Made by a program: the position numbers and the translations under genes. Source: Cryptomeria japonica (lineage: Eukaryota; Streptophyta; Pinopsida; Cupressales; Cupressaceae). Taken from it: 64,000 nucleotides of DNA. The first letter of the stretch is position 1. Every line of letters starts with the position of its first letter. Location of the stretch: the NCBI RefSeq assembly GCF_030272615.1, contig NC_081410.1, forward strand, positions 127,581,140 through 127,645,139. Reading direction: 5' to 3'. This document shows, one piece after another, positions 47,330 to 60,014 of this stretch. Below the pieces are notes generated by a model that was given only the letters and a program-made list of their open reading frames with translations, was not told where the DNA came from and searched no databases.

Positions 47330-49465
47330 CACATAGCGAGGTTCTCCAACTTATCCATTTGCTGATGAAAGCGGAAATTAAGAACCTGGTGGCACCATGG
47401 GGGGGCATTTGTCGATGTTGTGAGAAATCTACCTTTTGATTTGGCATCTCCTCATTATCAATTTCAAGAGGGAATTTGAAGTCTTCAATGATCAAGGCTT
47501 CATCATATCTCACCATGGGGACTATCTCACATCCTGTTGTAAGAGGGTTTTTTGATGCATCATTGTTGCGCACCTCTTGTTGAAATATGCTAGCTACAAC
47601 TTTAAAATCGAGGCATTGTATTTCAGAATGTTGACTTGTAGTGTGCAACCTACACCAATTTGATAAAGTTGCTTCCGCAAGGAAGAACTTATCAGTCGGT
47701 CAATTTTTTTATGTTGGTGGGTTGTCCAAGGGTATTAGGTGCAGTGTTCCATGTCCTCTTATGAAATCCTTGATTATTACCACATAATCCCTAATTGTTT
47801 CCCTAATAGCCTTTGATTGTTTCCTAAAGTTTTGATTATTTCCTTGATGGCCTTGGTAGTTGCCCCCATGGGCATGGTAGTTTCTTTGCATGGTTTGATG
47901 TTGATTGTTTTGATTTCTCAAATGTGTGACCTCAGTAGACAACTTCTTTACTTGCTAAATCAACTCCCTCATCTCCTATTTTTCTTCTTGCACATCTTTG
48001 AAAATGTTGAATTTTGCAAGTACATCGGATGTGTTTGGGAAGCTTGCAAAATTGGAGTTGCCCAATGGAGCACCAGCTAACTAGATGGTTGTATGGTTGG
48101 ATACACTAATAGTGGAACTAGATTCAAGACTAGTGTATGATGAATCAAGGACTAGCTAATGTCATGAATCTGATTTATTATTGTGAGGGATCCCATATGA
48201 AGCAAGGGTCCAACTATGTTTTGACCCAAACCTTTACTTACTTTCATGGCCTTTGAATAGGTTGTGCTCAAATCTGTCGAAGTAGGATGAGATTGCACGA
48301 ACAGTGCGATGAGACGAACCAAGGCAGAATAATAAATCTCTCTAGCATCAATAACAAGGTATGAGGTGTGCACGAACAGTGCGATGAGACGAACCAAGGC
48401 GAAATAATAAATATCTCTAGCATCAATAACAAGGTATGAGGTTTGAAACCTCATGTAAGCTTTATGGAATCGATTGTTGAATGAAATGATTGGTTCATGT
48501 TCTTTTCTCTTGGCATCCACAAATTTGCCTATAAAATTTTGAAGGCATGATGAGGATAACAAATTTTCCTATGAAAGCATCCTTCAACTTCTCCCATTAG
48601 TCAATAGAGGATGTAGGCAAATGAATGAACAAATAAAATGCTTCTTCTCCCAAGGAATAGGGGAAGAGCCTACATGCCACATCTACATACCCAACCTACA
48701 TATGTGTAATGCATATTCAAAGATCTTGGCATGATCTTCAATTGTTTGATTTGGATCATTCACTTGGAATTTGGAGCAAAAATTCTATGAATTCTTTGGC
48801 AAGTTGTGATGAGTTTGGAAAACAATCGAGGACGGGTTGGTGACCAACCAATTTGCACCATTTGGTGGAGGAGGTGGATTGTGAGACATTGTTGGTTGAG
48901 AGGTAACTTCTTGACCCTGATATTGAGGTGGTGGAGTTTGGAATAAACCAAAAATATCTTCTCCACTTGGTGTCTCTTGACTAGAGGAAGCTTCTTTATT
49001 CCCATGCCTAAGCTTAGAAATGAACTTCAGTTCTTGATATTCTCTCTCTCTTGGAGTAGATCATAGAATTCTTTGGAACCTTTATGATGAGAATGAATTG
49101 ATACGATCCAACGTGTAGTTGTTTCTCTTTGGATATATTGAGGATGTGCGCGGAGAAGTGGGAACCTTTATTCAAGGAGTGCTCTTTCAATAGCTACTTG
49201 AATTTATTGAGCTTTCTCTTTTTCTTCCAACACAAGTTGCACTCTCATATACTTTGTTGTGCTTCTCTTCACTTCCCAAGAAGGGTTGTTTAATCTTGAA
49301 AGAATGTCTTCTTGATCTTCTTCAAAACTCAAATTAGGTTTCAATACTGGAAATATATCTCTATGCGGCAACACCATCATGGTTAATGAAAAATCGTTTT
49401 CCTTGAATAGTGAATTCTCCTTAAGGATGCTTCTCCTTGTGGAGCCCTCCTTCAAGTGTCAATTT
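47330..49465 (-). pseudogene. Element C Gag-like remnant
   Basis: Decayed minus-strand coding in shifting frames: a charged leader (49,455-49,204); a Pro/Gln-rich part (about 48,960-48,820); a retrotransposon gag-like core, with FIGKFVDAKRKEHEPIISFN near 48,535 and a following 25-residue duplication; and a Gln/Asn/Gly-rich tail (NYHAHGGNYQGHQGNNQ near 47,880). This is the order of plant gypsy-type Gag proteins, though without a clear zinc knuckle. It directly follows the 5' LTR at 49,466. Broken by frameshifts and stops. Confidence 0.6.
48295..48444. repeat. 75-bp in-frame tandem duplication in C Gag
   Basis: Units at 48,295 and 48,370 begin GCACGAACAGTGCGATGAG. The period equals 25 codons, so the duplication keeps the minus-strand frame (TSYLVIDAR... 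occurs twice). Confidence 0.93.
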
Positions 49466-50539
49466 TGTTGATGTGTTTTTTATGGCAATTTGAACACAAA
49501 ATAAAGTACTAAATAGTCTATGCTCTCTTGAACAAAATCTTCTCAAATGTTGAGTGCTAGGATCGCTTGACATGCCTGCAAGGTTTATATATGTCAATTC
49601 TTCACATGTGGATAGCTTCAAAGGTTGATGTTATTGATGCTCTTCCAAGTGGACTTATGTAGTTGTTCTTTACGTAATGAATCTTTTGATCACAAGGAAT
49701 GCTTTATGAGTCTAATCTTCCAAATGATATGCAATGAAGCTCCTTACTTACTACTACTACTAATGATCGCTTGGAAAAAAATGCAAAAGGATTAAGGGTT
49801 GAGGAATACTAAACTAATGCTAAGAATGCAAGGGCGATAGATGATTTCAAGTGAAACTCAACTAAGCTTTGCTTTGACATATGAGAAACAACTCCACAAA
49901 ACCAATGTGATCTTCTAAGGTAAGCATATGATATTAAAATCACCACCAATGACATAGACACCATCAAGAGGATGCATGTAAATGAGCAAGTCGTATTCAA
50001 AGTTAAGTTTGGGTAATGGACTTCAGTTGACTATGCAAGATACTTCACAATCAGCAAAATACTAGTAGTGTGAATATACAAATTTCACCATCCATCATGC
50101 ACATAGATCTTCCATTCATCTAAACACAAGCAAATTTACTCTCTCTTTTTTTAAATGTTCTCTCTTAAAAGGGTGAAGAAATAAGCAAATACTTCAAACA
50201 CAATAAGTCACCAACACTTCAATGATTTTACTATCTTTGGCAGTATCAAAGCAATAATTCTTCAAATCGATATTTTACAAATGAAATGACTTGAGCTTAT
50301 ATAATGCTCTCAATACTAGTGAATGACCAAGATTAAAACTAAATCAAGGGCCAAGATCATGCCACCTAAACCCTAATTAGGGCATGTTACAACAAAATAC
50401 CTAATTATCGCAAATTATTAAATATCAGCCAATGAGAAGACAACATATTTTTGGCACAAACTATGAGGAAAAATCCTCCTATAAGAAAAATTGATGCCAC
50501 ATGGGATCATAACAACCTTTCATCTAGAAGTTAGTTCCC

Positions 50540-53500
50540 CTTCTCTTTCCTTACAAGCAAATTCAATGAATCTAGACATGATGCAATTGAGCTCCTCTAC
50601 TGGAGCATTAGGCTTGACTTTCAACTAATCTTCCAAGAACCTTAACTCGGCCAAGGCACTAACAAAAATCTTCTCCCATTTAGGGCCAAAGACACAAATC
50701 TTGCCTACTAATGCAATTAATGATTGAATGCCCTCTAGCTGCCCTTCTAAAAGTGATTCAACTACCCTAAAGAAGATATTTATTGTTCTTTCCATCAATT
50801 TATCAACTACTATGTGAACTTCTTTCATCTCCTCTAAGTATCATTTCAGCTACTGCCACAATCTTATCATGTATCACACTAGTAGCATTCTCAATTTGGG
50901 TGAAACCATTGCGAATATCTTCAAACATAATATTCCTCATTCTAAATAGGTTGTACCACATGTGGAAGTCATATGATTGCCCTTCTTTCAGATGTCTAGC
51001 ATTCACCAAGGTTTGCTTGGGTATGTTTGTCAATGCTTGTAGTCTCGGAATGGTGAAATCTCTAGTATCAGTGAAAGCATCATAAGCAGCCATGAGGACT
51101 CCTCTATCAAATATGCTTACTAGTTCTTCCATGAACGCATTTGCCTTGGTGGAGGAACCATCAATCCATCTTTTCAATAGTTGGGAATTATTCCTCATCT
51201 CTTTCAATTCATCAACTAAATCTAGTAAAATCCATGATGGAGGCATGCTTGAAGGATCAACCTACCTTATGGGATTCCTAAGTTGTTGCACATAATTCTT
51301 CAAGGCATTCATCTTGAGCTTCTTGTTTTTCTCCAACTCCATCTTCAATAAATCTTGGATTGTCTTTATTGTATCATTCAAATCTTCCATCGCATGTTCA
51401 GTGGTGGAGGACCTAACTCAATTGTTTCCAAATCATACTCATCAGCAATGATTTCATCTCCTGGATTGTCTACTCTTGCGGTAGTTATCTGTACAGGACC
51501 CTACACTATATCTTGTGATCTTGAAAAGCTTGGTAGCTTTCTTCTTCTCTTTTACCTAACCAATTCTATTCAAGAAGTCATCCAAGTTATCAATTACTTC
51601 TTCCTTATTCATTCTTTCCTTCAACCATGTCGAAATAGTAGATCGCTCCTTCTCTACTTGTAACTCCTTGAATTGATGATCTATCTCCACATATTCGTCT
51701 TCAACAACCTTATCATTTGCAACTGATTCTTGTACTATTGGATGATCTTGTACTTGAGATTGCTTTCCCTTAGAGCTCTTATCACCTTGAGTGTTATGTA
51801 TAGTGGATTCCAGTGATTCATTCACACCTTGATCATTGCCTTCGTTCTAAGATGATTGTCCTTCATTGATGGCAGTCTTGTTGCATGTGACCTCAGGGAT
51901 GGAGAAGGTGCTAGTGGAAGGATGACTTGCACTTGCCCTTTGCTTCTTCTGCTTTAATCCCCTCTAACTTGCTTTTCTTTTGGAGATCTTAGGTTGATTT
52001 GACTGAGTGATATTTTCACTCATGCTCACACTCTCTATTTCATCATTTAACGAATTTGTATCTCCCATCATATCAAAGGTAAGTTGGGCATTCTAACTCT
52101 TCAAATTCTTACTTTGATTATCTACCCATCTTTGTGTGTAAGCCATGGCGGGCTTCATTAGCTCATTCAATTTGGTGCCCTCAACATCAATCCAATTGAC
52201 CTCTATTTCTTTGCCTTTTCCCTGCTCATAAGCACGTTGGAGCGCTTTCCATCATCCCATGCTTGATCTAGGATCGGGAACACTCTACACATCTTGATGA
52301 TACCTATAGGCAACATGGAGAACATCTTTCCTCTAATCACAAAGTCATCTTTGGCATTCATCCAATAGTCCTCTATGTGTGGCTTGTGCTTGTGCCTACT
52401 GCCATTTATCCTCCTCATCTTGTCACCTGGATTGAAGTTAGTTCATGAAGGATACTTAATAAGGGGACAAAATTTCATCTCTTCATCTAACTTCTCAGCT
52501 ACCTGCAGGGATGAACATATTTCCAATGACTATCTAACAGAAATAGCGAAGGAAATCCCAATCTTATGCTTATCCTTTTGAATCCCCTCATATGTGACCA
52601 ACTGTCACACAAGCTCTAACAAAATCAATTTGTCGGTAGGATATCGTGGAAGCTTGTGCGGCAGGGATAAACATCCTTGAACTCTTATGTAGGTGAACTT
52701 GGGAAACTCAATCAACAAAGCATCATATTTCTTCACCAATTCTTGTGCCTATGAGGATAGTCTCTAATGGATGTCTCCTTGCAACTTTCTTGTTATAGGC
52801 ATGGAGAAAGCATCATTTACTCTTTGAAAATGCACCTTGTTATCGAAGTGCAGTTGTGTGTAGTTCTCACACACTCTTATTTCTACTTTTTTGTTTCCCA
52901 CTTGGCCTGTATACATCAATCCCGTATACTCATAGGCTTGTGCTAATGAGTAGATGATATAGGAACTCATATAAAACTACTTGGTGCAATCTAATCTTCT
53001 TAGTTGTTGATCGATGTTGTTGCTTATAATCTTTGCCCAATTGATCTTCTCTTTACCCGTTCTCACTACTTCCGTGAAGTAAAACATCCAATTCTCGAAC
53101 AAGGAAGCATGAGGACTTCCCATGATCTTGTTGAGCAAGGTGATTAAATCACTAAACTCTTCCTTGAAGTCAATTCGATGAAGCTTGTTTGGTAATTTGC
53201 AAAGGGCGAACCTAGCCTTTAATAGAAAATACTTATTGATGATGCCTAAGAATTTGTTAGGGTCATCCTCATAGATTGCCATTGCTCCTCATTCTTGTAT
53301 ATCATATCCTTAGGCTCTGGTATGTTGAATGCCTCACTGATGGCAATTTTTTATAAAAATGCTAACACTTTGCCATCAGGTGCTATTATTTGCCTCGTGT
53401 TAACATCATAGTTTATTGCACCAGATGGTTGTAGGAAAACCAGTTGCTTGCACAATTCCACTCTCGATCATCTTCTTTGAGACTCCAATAGGCTTGCGTG

Positions 53501-53657
53501 TGTATAGATGACCCTGAAACTTCATGTCAATCTTGCCCAAGTTGGTGTCTCCAACATTCACCCATAGTGATGTGATCTTTGATTCAGGTAGCATCTCTCT
53601 TGAGTCCTCCTTGACAAGAGACCGCCTTGTGATACCTCCAACCTTCGGGGCTGCCAT
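50540..53657 (-). pseudogene. LTR-borne unknown frame of C, right copy (fuller)
   Basis: The minus-strand frame starts at ATG 53,657 (MAAPKVGGITRRSLVKEDS) and runs about 1,040 codons with many stops and a few shifts. Segments in order: SKITSLWVNVGD near 53,580; LHRIDFKEEFSDLITLLNK near 53,180; SSYIIYSLAQAYEYTGLMYT near 52,965; FPKFTYIRVQGCLS near 52,705; HKPHIEDYWMNAKDD near 52,385; a Lys-rich/acidic linker; and IPRLQALTNIP and MWYNLFRMRNIMFEDI near 51,040-50,930. It looks soluble and mainly helical, with no membrane segment, signal peptide, zinc finger or nuclease motif that I can see. The left LTR carries a homologous copy. This sequence family is not one I can name. Confidence 0.75.
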
Positions 53658-55396
53658 GTTCTACATATGCAAATTGTCCAAGTTAGGTTCATGAAAGGTA
53701 ATTGATGGATATACGATTGAAAGTCCCACCGGGATAGTAGTTATATATTAAAAACTCAGAATCCAATAAATTGCTTAAACCCTAGGTGTTGCTACAATAC
53801 CCTATAATCTCAATATCAATTTTTACCTAAAAGATGATGACAAGATGAAATGAATCTCAGTCAAGAGCATAAATAAATGATCAAAAGACTTAAATACAAT
53901 ACTGTTTAATCGAAATCCAATCCAAGAACCTTTTTGCAGTACCAATTTAGGATTGTTTTACCCATAATCAGACCTACTTTTTGTGAAAAAAAGCCTTTAA
54001 ATTCGTAAAATTTGAAAATTGTCTAAAGCGATGCTTAATTTGTAAAATTTGTCTTCAAATTGCAGAAGTTGTTGGAATGTTGTTAGAAATGATAGACTTT
54101 GCTAAAATTATGACCTTATCCTTGCTCCAAATCATTGCTCCAATACTGAAAAATCATTGCTTTGTGAAAGAAATTTGTTGCTTTTGAAAGGAATCACTAT
54201 GCTCAAGGAGTGGAATTACTTGTCTTGTATAGGAATTCATTGTTCTTGAAAGAAAATTTGCCCTTTTAATGAAGAAGATCATTGTTGTTAGGGAAACAAA
54301 TCATATGAGATGGTTGATCAAATGAAATGACCAACCATCTTAAATAGGCATTGATCTTGAAGGGATGTGTCCTTTGGTCTTTCAAATTCCTCATTAGATC
54401 GACTTGATCTTTCAATTTCTATTTAATGATTTGTACAGTTCAAATTTCGATGTAGGGAAGCCGAATTATCTTGCAATGTTTTTATTTTTTATTTTTTTTA
54501 ATTCAAATTCTAATGGTTATGTTTAATTTGAAATGCCTTTACTCAAAGTCGGCTTTCCTTATCTCTAGTGCCAAACCTTGCCTCCATGTTATGTCATGGA
54601 TTTGGGGATGCTAGGCATGTGTCGCAGATTTTGAGTGGGGAGGCATGTGCCTTGACATGGAAGTGATGAGTCATGTGCGATGAGATGGAAGTGGTGAGGA
54701 AGATGTTGGGGATAAGGGATGTGATGTGTTGTGGAATGGAATGGGTCGGGAACATTGCTAAGGAAAGATCGGAGTTTTCGGGAGGTGAAAAACATGTCAT
54801 GAATTTGAAGGTGCAAGGAATGTGGTCAAGGATCTTGAGATGCAACGAAGGTGTCACGGTTTGGAGAGTGCAAGGAACATTGCCAAGGATGTGCCAATGA
54901 AAGAAGGTGATGAGGAACCTTACAATTTTCATTGTTTTCACCTTCAACATTGGAAAAAATTTCACTTAGTCATCATCAAACACCACTTTTTCTTCATTCA
55001 CCAAAGCAACCATATTCAAATTTTCAAACACTTTCAAGTCACCTAGCTAGGTCATTGATTTAAGGTAGTGAGGAACATGTCGTGGATCTGGAGGCATGAG
55101 GAACATTCCTCACTTCGGTCAGTTTTACTAGACCTCCCCTATCCTTTTGTTGTTGATAAGGCATTGTCTTTGTTCAATCAATCCAAGTCAAGGATTGGGT
55201 ATGTTTGATGCTTCATCACTTGATATTTGCTCCTACTTCCTTGCTTGTTCTCGGCTTCCAAGTCTTGGCCTTGAATTTCACTTGCTTAACATCTTGACAT
55301 GATCCTAGACATCATCTGATGATTAACTTTGATCTCAATTCATCACTCAATCTCTTGAGAGTTGTTGTCTTATGAGAGCTACTATGACTCATTTCA
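53658..55396 (-). other. 5' part of the C LTR, upstream of the LTR-borne frame
   Basis: Non-coding. Contains imperfect GGAACAT/GTGGATCTGGAGGCATGAGG-like repeats (54,600-55,110) also found at 30,040-30,520. Most of 53,660-54,590 has no counterpart in the left LTR, where it is deleted. Confidence 0.6.
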
Positions 55397-55586
55397 ACCA
55401 ATGTAATGTTCCCACTTTGAAATATAATTTGATAATAAATAATAATTAAATTAATATGCATTAAATTAAAATTAAAAGTAAATTATAATATAAATAAATA
55501 TGATTCAATATAATTAAAATTTGATTAAAATTAATGAATGGTCAAAAGGCATGAAACGATAAGTTGCGACTCCCCCAAGTATGAGG

Positions 55587-55594
55587 TATAAAAG
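55587..55594 (+). promoter_or_regulatory. TATA box of the F 5' LTR
   Basis: TATAAAAG within GAGGTATAAAAGGGAG. Conserved in the 3' LTR at 60,177-60,184, where it is a good candidate for the U3 promoter. Confidence 0.7.
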
Positions 55595-55979
55595 GGAGAA
55601 GAGAACATATCAGAAGTGCAGATCTGATTTAAGTAAGAAGTGCATATCTGATTGTGAAAAGTTGTGCCCCTTTCGAAGAGTAGAAATAATGGAGTTGCAC
55701 CCTTGAAAGGGTGTGTCTCTTGCCAAAGGGCATACATGATGACGAGGTGTGACCTTTCCCTCACATGGAGAGATACAAAGGAAAAGAATGAAAAGCATCC
55801 AATAACATCACCATTGATCAGATCATATCAGAACTCTTGGTGGTAAGTATGGGGATGTGCTTAATATGTAACATCCTTGTTCTTGGTGGTAAGTATGGGG
55901 ATGTGCTTAATATGTATGCTTAATATATGAAGCCTGATGATGTTCTTATGCAAAATTTAAGAGTAATATTAATATATAG

Positions 55980-58900
55980 TGTAGGAACACAAATGGACCA
56001 CTAAGAGGGGGGGTGAATCAGTGGTAATCGAAAACTTGAACTCTTCTAAAAGATCAAAGCTCTAAAAACCAAGGTCAAGCAACTATGAGCAAAGATATTA
56101 AAGTAATCTGCACACACACACATGGAAGGAAAACCCATAGCACAAGATATACAAAGAAAACCCATGGTGGGGAAAAACCTCGGTGAGAAATGTTGCTAGA
56201 GTCTATTGCTCTAATCCAACCTCACAATTAAAAGTCAGATTACGGCACCAACCCCTAAAGTTTATGGGCACCAACCCAAAGGAGCACTAACCCCTAGCTT
56301 TATGGGCACCAACCCAAAGGAGCATCAATCTTTGATCCAAGCACCCACTCAAATGATTACAATAAGAGAAAAGATTACAAATTTATTGCCTTGTTACAAA
56401 TGGGATTGTGTAACTCACTGTTTGACTTCAACACTTGAGTTTTACTTAACTCCTCTCTCCCCTCAATCTCAATCCTATGCTCTCTGATTTATGCTATGAG
56501 TCTCAACTCTCTGCCTTCAATTCCCTTCTCTTTTCTACACGACTTCTTTGCTCTCTACTCTCTTCTCTTTGCTCTCCCTGCTTTGAAGTCTTTGTCTTTT
56601 GTCTTTTGTCTTTTGTCTATGCTTCACTTGGAGTGGATTACCTATTGTGTTTTTCACATTCTTTGTTATTCCTTCAATGACTCGTGCTTTCTTGATTTCT
56701 ACTTTCAATTCTTTTTTGCACTTCAATTCAAAGCATACACACTCTCCCCTCTTTCACTCCACAAAGTCTTCTTCTCTCTAAACATTTCTATTTTATCTCT
56801 GCATGACTCTATCTGATCTTTGCTTGATGCGGTGTTCTCACTCTATCATATTCTATGTGACTAGCTGGTTTTGTTGCTTGCCTCTACACTCTATCTTCTA
56901 GTCTCTGGTATCTGCTCTTTTTCTATTCACATGCAACTCACCTTCTATCCACTCTTCTTCCTGCCTACATACTGCACTTAGTAATCATCTACGTACACTT
57001 GAAATTTACCCTCAAAATCAAAATTAAAATCAATCTTCTCGAGCCTCTAAGAAATCTACCATGTAGGCTTATTGGTGTCTATCATTAAATGCATCATCTT
57101 CCATCTTTGGATCAACCTCTGAGATCTGATTACTACATTTAGTAATCTTCACCTATCATGTGTCTTGTTTCTTGTCAACTGGAGATTCTCTGATATTCCC
57201 ATGGATGTGACATCTTACAAACTAAAGATCTTCTTATCTTCTCGAGCCTCAAACTTGATCTTTTGTTGGTTCTCCATTAAATGCAACCTTCTATCATCTC
57301 TACATGCGATCAATTCTGATTGGACTGCAAACTACCATGTTTGGTGTGTCCAAGGATCCAATCTTTGTCTACAGTACCTCTCCTTTCATCCAGATGGAAA
57401 TTGATTCGTCCCATATGCTCCACGTCCTCGATCAACCATCTACGTGGAGTCACGTCTGAGTCAGCAGTGGATGAAAATCCATCGTGTTCTCTACATCGCA
57501 AAAATGCACCTGCGAGATGGCAGGACAATGCACCATCTTCCATTTTACTTGCCCCATGAGATCCTCTTTTCATTCGTCCTCTTGTTGCAAGATGGCGAGG
57601 AGCATCAATCATCTTCCTTCTTGTTACCCCGTGAGGTTCTTTTCCTCCAATCTTCCCAGTTGTGGGATAGCGGGGTACCATTTGATCAAACCTTCTTGTT
57701 GGCGGTCTTTCGTCGAGACTTTGCATCCATCACAGCGAACAAGACCCATGTCGCTATAGCTCCAAAGCGTCAACAAGAAGCAAATTGAGTTCTGCTGAAA
57801 GGAAAAGTCACACCGAAAAAAGAAACATTATCGCCAAGACTCCTCAAGGATCACAATGAAAAAGATCATATCGCTATAGCTCCCAAGGATAGGCAAGAAG
57901 CAGATTGGGTTTTGCCGAAAGGCGAAGTCTCATCGAAAAAGGAACTACATCGGCAAGACAGGTTTGAAGTCATGTCGAAAAGAAATATATCGCTACAACA
58001 CCAAGGGGCCAGCAAGAGGCATAAATCGGTTTGCTGAAACTCCAAGTTATATAAAAAAAAAACATATCATCAGCAAGACACCTTGCAGATCACAGGGAAA
58101 AGAACCATGTCGGCATAGCTCAAAAGGGCCGGCAAAAAGCAGTATGGATTATGCCGAAAAGCTAAGTCACAACAAAAAATAAACTTTATCGACAAGACAC
58201 CTTAAACATCACAGCAAAAAGGATCATGTCAGTGTAGCACCAAAGGTCGCCTAGAACCAAAAAAGTGTTTTGTCAAAAATCAAAGTCTCACCGAAAAGAA
58301 ACATGTTGATGAGACACTGCAAAAGTCACATTGAACTCAGCATGACATAGGGGATCTACAATGACCAAACTAGGTCTTACCGAAATACAAGGTCACGTCA
58401 ACAAAGGAACTATATTGGCAAGACAGGTCAAATGTCTCATCAAAGAGGGAATATCAGTATGACTCTGAATAACTACTAAGCTCAAAAGGAGTCTCACTGA
58501 TAGGCAAATTCACACCAAACAACACACCGTATCGGCAAAACGATCGAATGTCACACCGAAACAGGAATGTTGATATAACACTGAGTGACTGCAAAGGTTG
58601 ACAGAGGTCTCACCGAAAGCAAAAGTCACACCAAAATACATGTCGACAAGGCACATCTGAAGTCTCTCTAAATCAAGAATGTTGATATGATACTAAGTGT
58701 CTACTCAGCCCGAAAGAAGTCTCGTCGGAGGACAAAGTCACAACGAACAACAAGGGTGTCGAGGAGACTTGAAGATCTCTCACTGACATACTTCATCAAG
58801 AATGGAATATTGGAGAGACACCGTGGGACGACCAAGACCGAAAAAGGTCTTACCAAAAGGCAGACTTACATCGACATGTATTGTTACAAAGATGCAAAGC

Positions 58901-59157
58901 TCGTTTGGTCTTTCCACAACACATTTTCAAAGGCCTTATCAACGAGACTCGATTGATCTACAAGCGCACCATGAACAAACTATGAAGTCAACATGAAATG
59001 CCAAATCTGAACCAACATGAATCCAACTCGAACCAACACTTCCATCTCTTTTGCAACTCATCTCTTATGTCTTCTACAACTCATCCCCCCTTGCATACTT
59101 AAACAGATCGGCCTTGTATCTAGGCATGTTGACATCAATGACAACTTAATGCCAACA
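55980..59157 (-). mobile_element. Solo LTR H (3.2 kb) in the F 5' LTR, TSD TATAG
   Basis: On the minus strand it starts TGTTGGCATTAAGTTG and ends TTGTGTTCCTACA; TATAG lies at 55,975-55,979 and 59,158-59,162. Removing it rejoins the F LTR. It carries the near-palindrome at +12 and the GGGGGGGTGAATC block at its inner end (about 56,010). The unusual length comes partly from an internal ~118-bp repeat array. Confidence 0.93.
57715..58965. repeat. ~118-bp degenerate tandem repeat array in solo LTR H
   Basis: A GCCGAAAGGCAAAGTC-like anchor recurs near 57,795, 57,914, 58,034, 58,153, 58,270, 58,380, 58,496, 58,613, 58,730 and 58,850, i.e. about every 110-120 bp. Units also share TCGGCAAGACA-like and ATGTCGCTATAGCTC-like parts. 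About ten units, strongly diverged. Confidence 0.8.
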
Positions 59158-59601
59158 TATAGATTGCAATATGCATGACAAACATACTTAATTTCATGTA
59201 CATTCATGGTACAACAAGATAATTGCATACTAATAGTCTCAAACTCTTAGCCAATTCTAATTCCTTTTACATGAGGATTGGTGTGATGTTGTTAGGGAGA
59301 GGCGGAGTAAAACCATCTCATGATAGATGAGCCCCAAGGGTGAAAGAACTCATGATCCTAAAAATCTGGGCTGCATGCCCCAAGGGTGAATTGACTGAGG
59401 TTCCAGTAATCTAGGTTGCAAGTAAGTCTCTCATCCAAGATTAGAAATTAGAAGGGGATTAAGATTAAGCATCAATAAGGACAATGCCTAATTGTACTAT
59501 GGGCAACCCTAGTCATTAATTTGTAATTACTATAACACGGTAGGTAGTAATGTATGTTTCCCTTTGGAAATTGACAGCCTATAAATAGGGAACATTACAA
59601 A

Positions 59602-59613
59602 TGGTATCAGAGC
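59602..59613 (+). promoter_or_regulatory. Element F primer binding site
   Basis: TGGTATCAGAGC two bases after the 5' LTR, the initiator-Met tRNA type. Confidence 0.95.
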
Positions 59614-60014
59614 TTTGATCATGCCATCCTGCAGGGTAAAGATGAATCAATGAATCGTTCTAAACAATGAGAAGAAATCTAACAATATGTGTATTCGCGT
59701 GTATGCTCTATGCCTACATATATTAATGTGTATTCTTTGTGTTTCCACGTGTATGCTCTGTGTTTGATCTAATGTATTTCCAACATGTCTATCATGTTAG
59801 CACAAGTGGACATAACCAAGATAATGAAAGAAACGTCACTTGGTATAGAACCTCTAATTCCTAAATTATCTTAGTGTATAGACGAAGCTAATTACATCAC
59901 AAGAAAGATTACAAATTCCCAATGGTTGATTTGGGGAATCCTCATCTTGGTGAATGACTCAACTTGAAGAAATTGGCATTTGCTTGAGGACAAGCAATCT
60001 AAGGTGAGGTGGAT
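59614..60014 (+). other. Element F interior with PPT (60,001-60,014)
   Basis: About 400 bp without a coding frame. It ends in a purine-rich AAGGTGAGGTGGAT directly before the 3' LTR. Any packaging signal must lie here or in the LTR. Confidence 0.8.

Larger units (their letters stand above)
55402..59599 (+). repeat. Element F 5' LTR, split by H
   Basis: It starts TGTAATGTTCCCAC and ends AACATTACA; LTR sequence is 55,402-55,979 and 59,163-59,599. A partial 46-bp duplication (units at about 55,838 and 55,884) is absent from the 3' LTR. Confidence 0.94.

Noticed and set aside
56477-56816. Hydrophobic Leu/Phe-rich frames suggesting a membrane protein
   Set aside because: Arise from CT-rich low-complexity DNA within solo LTR H.
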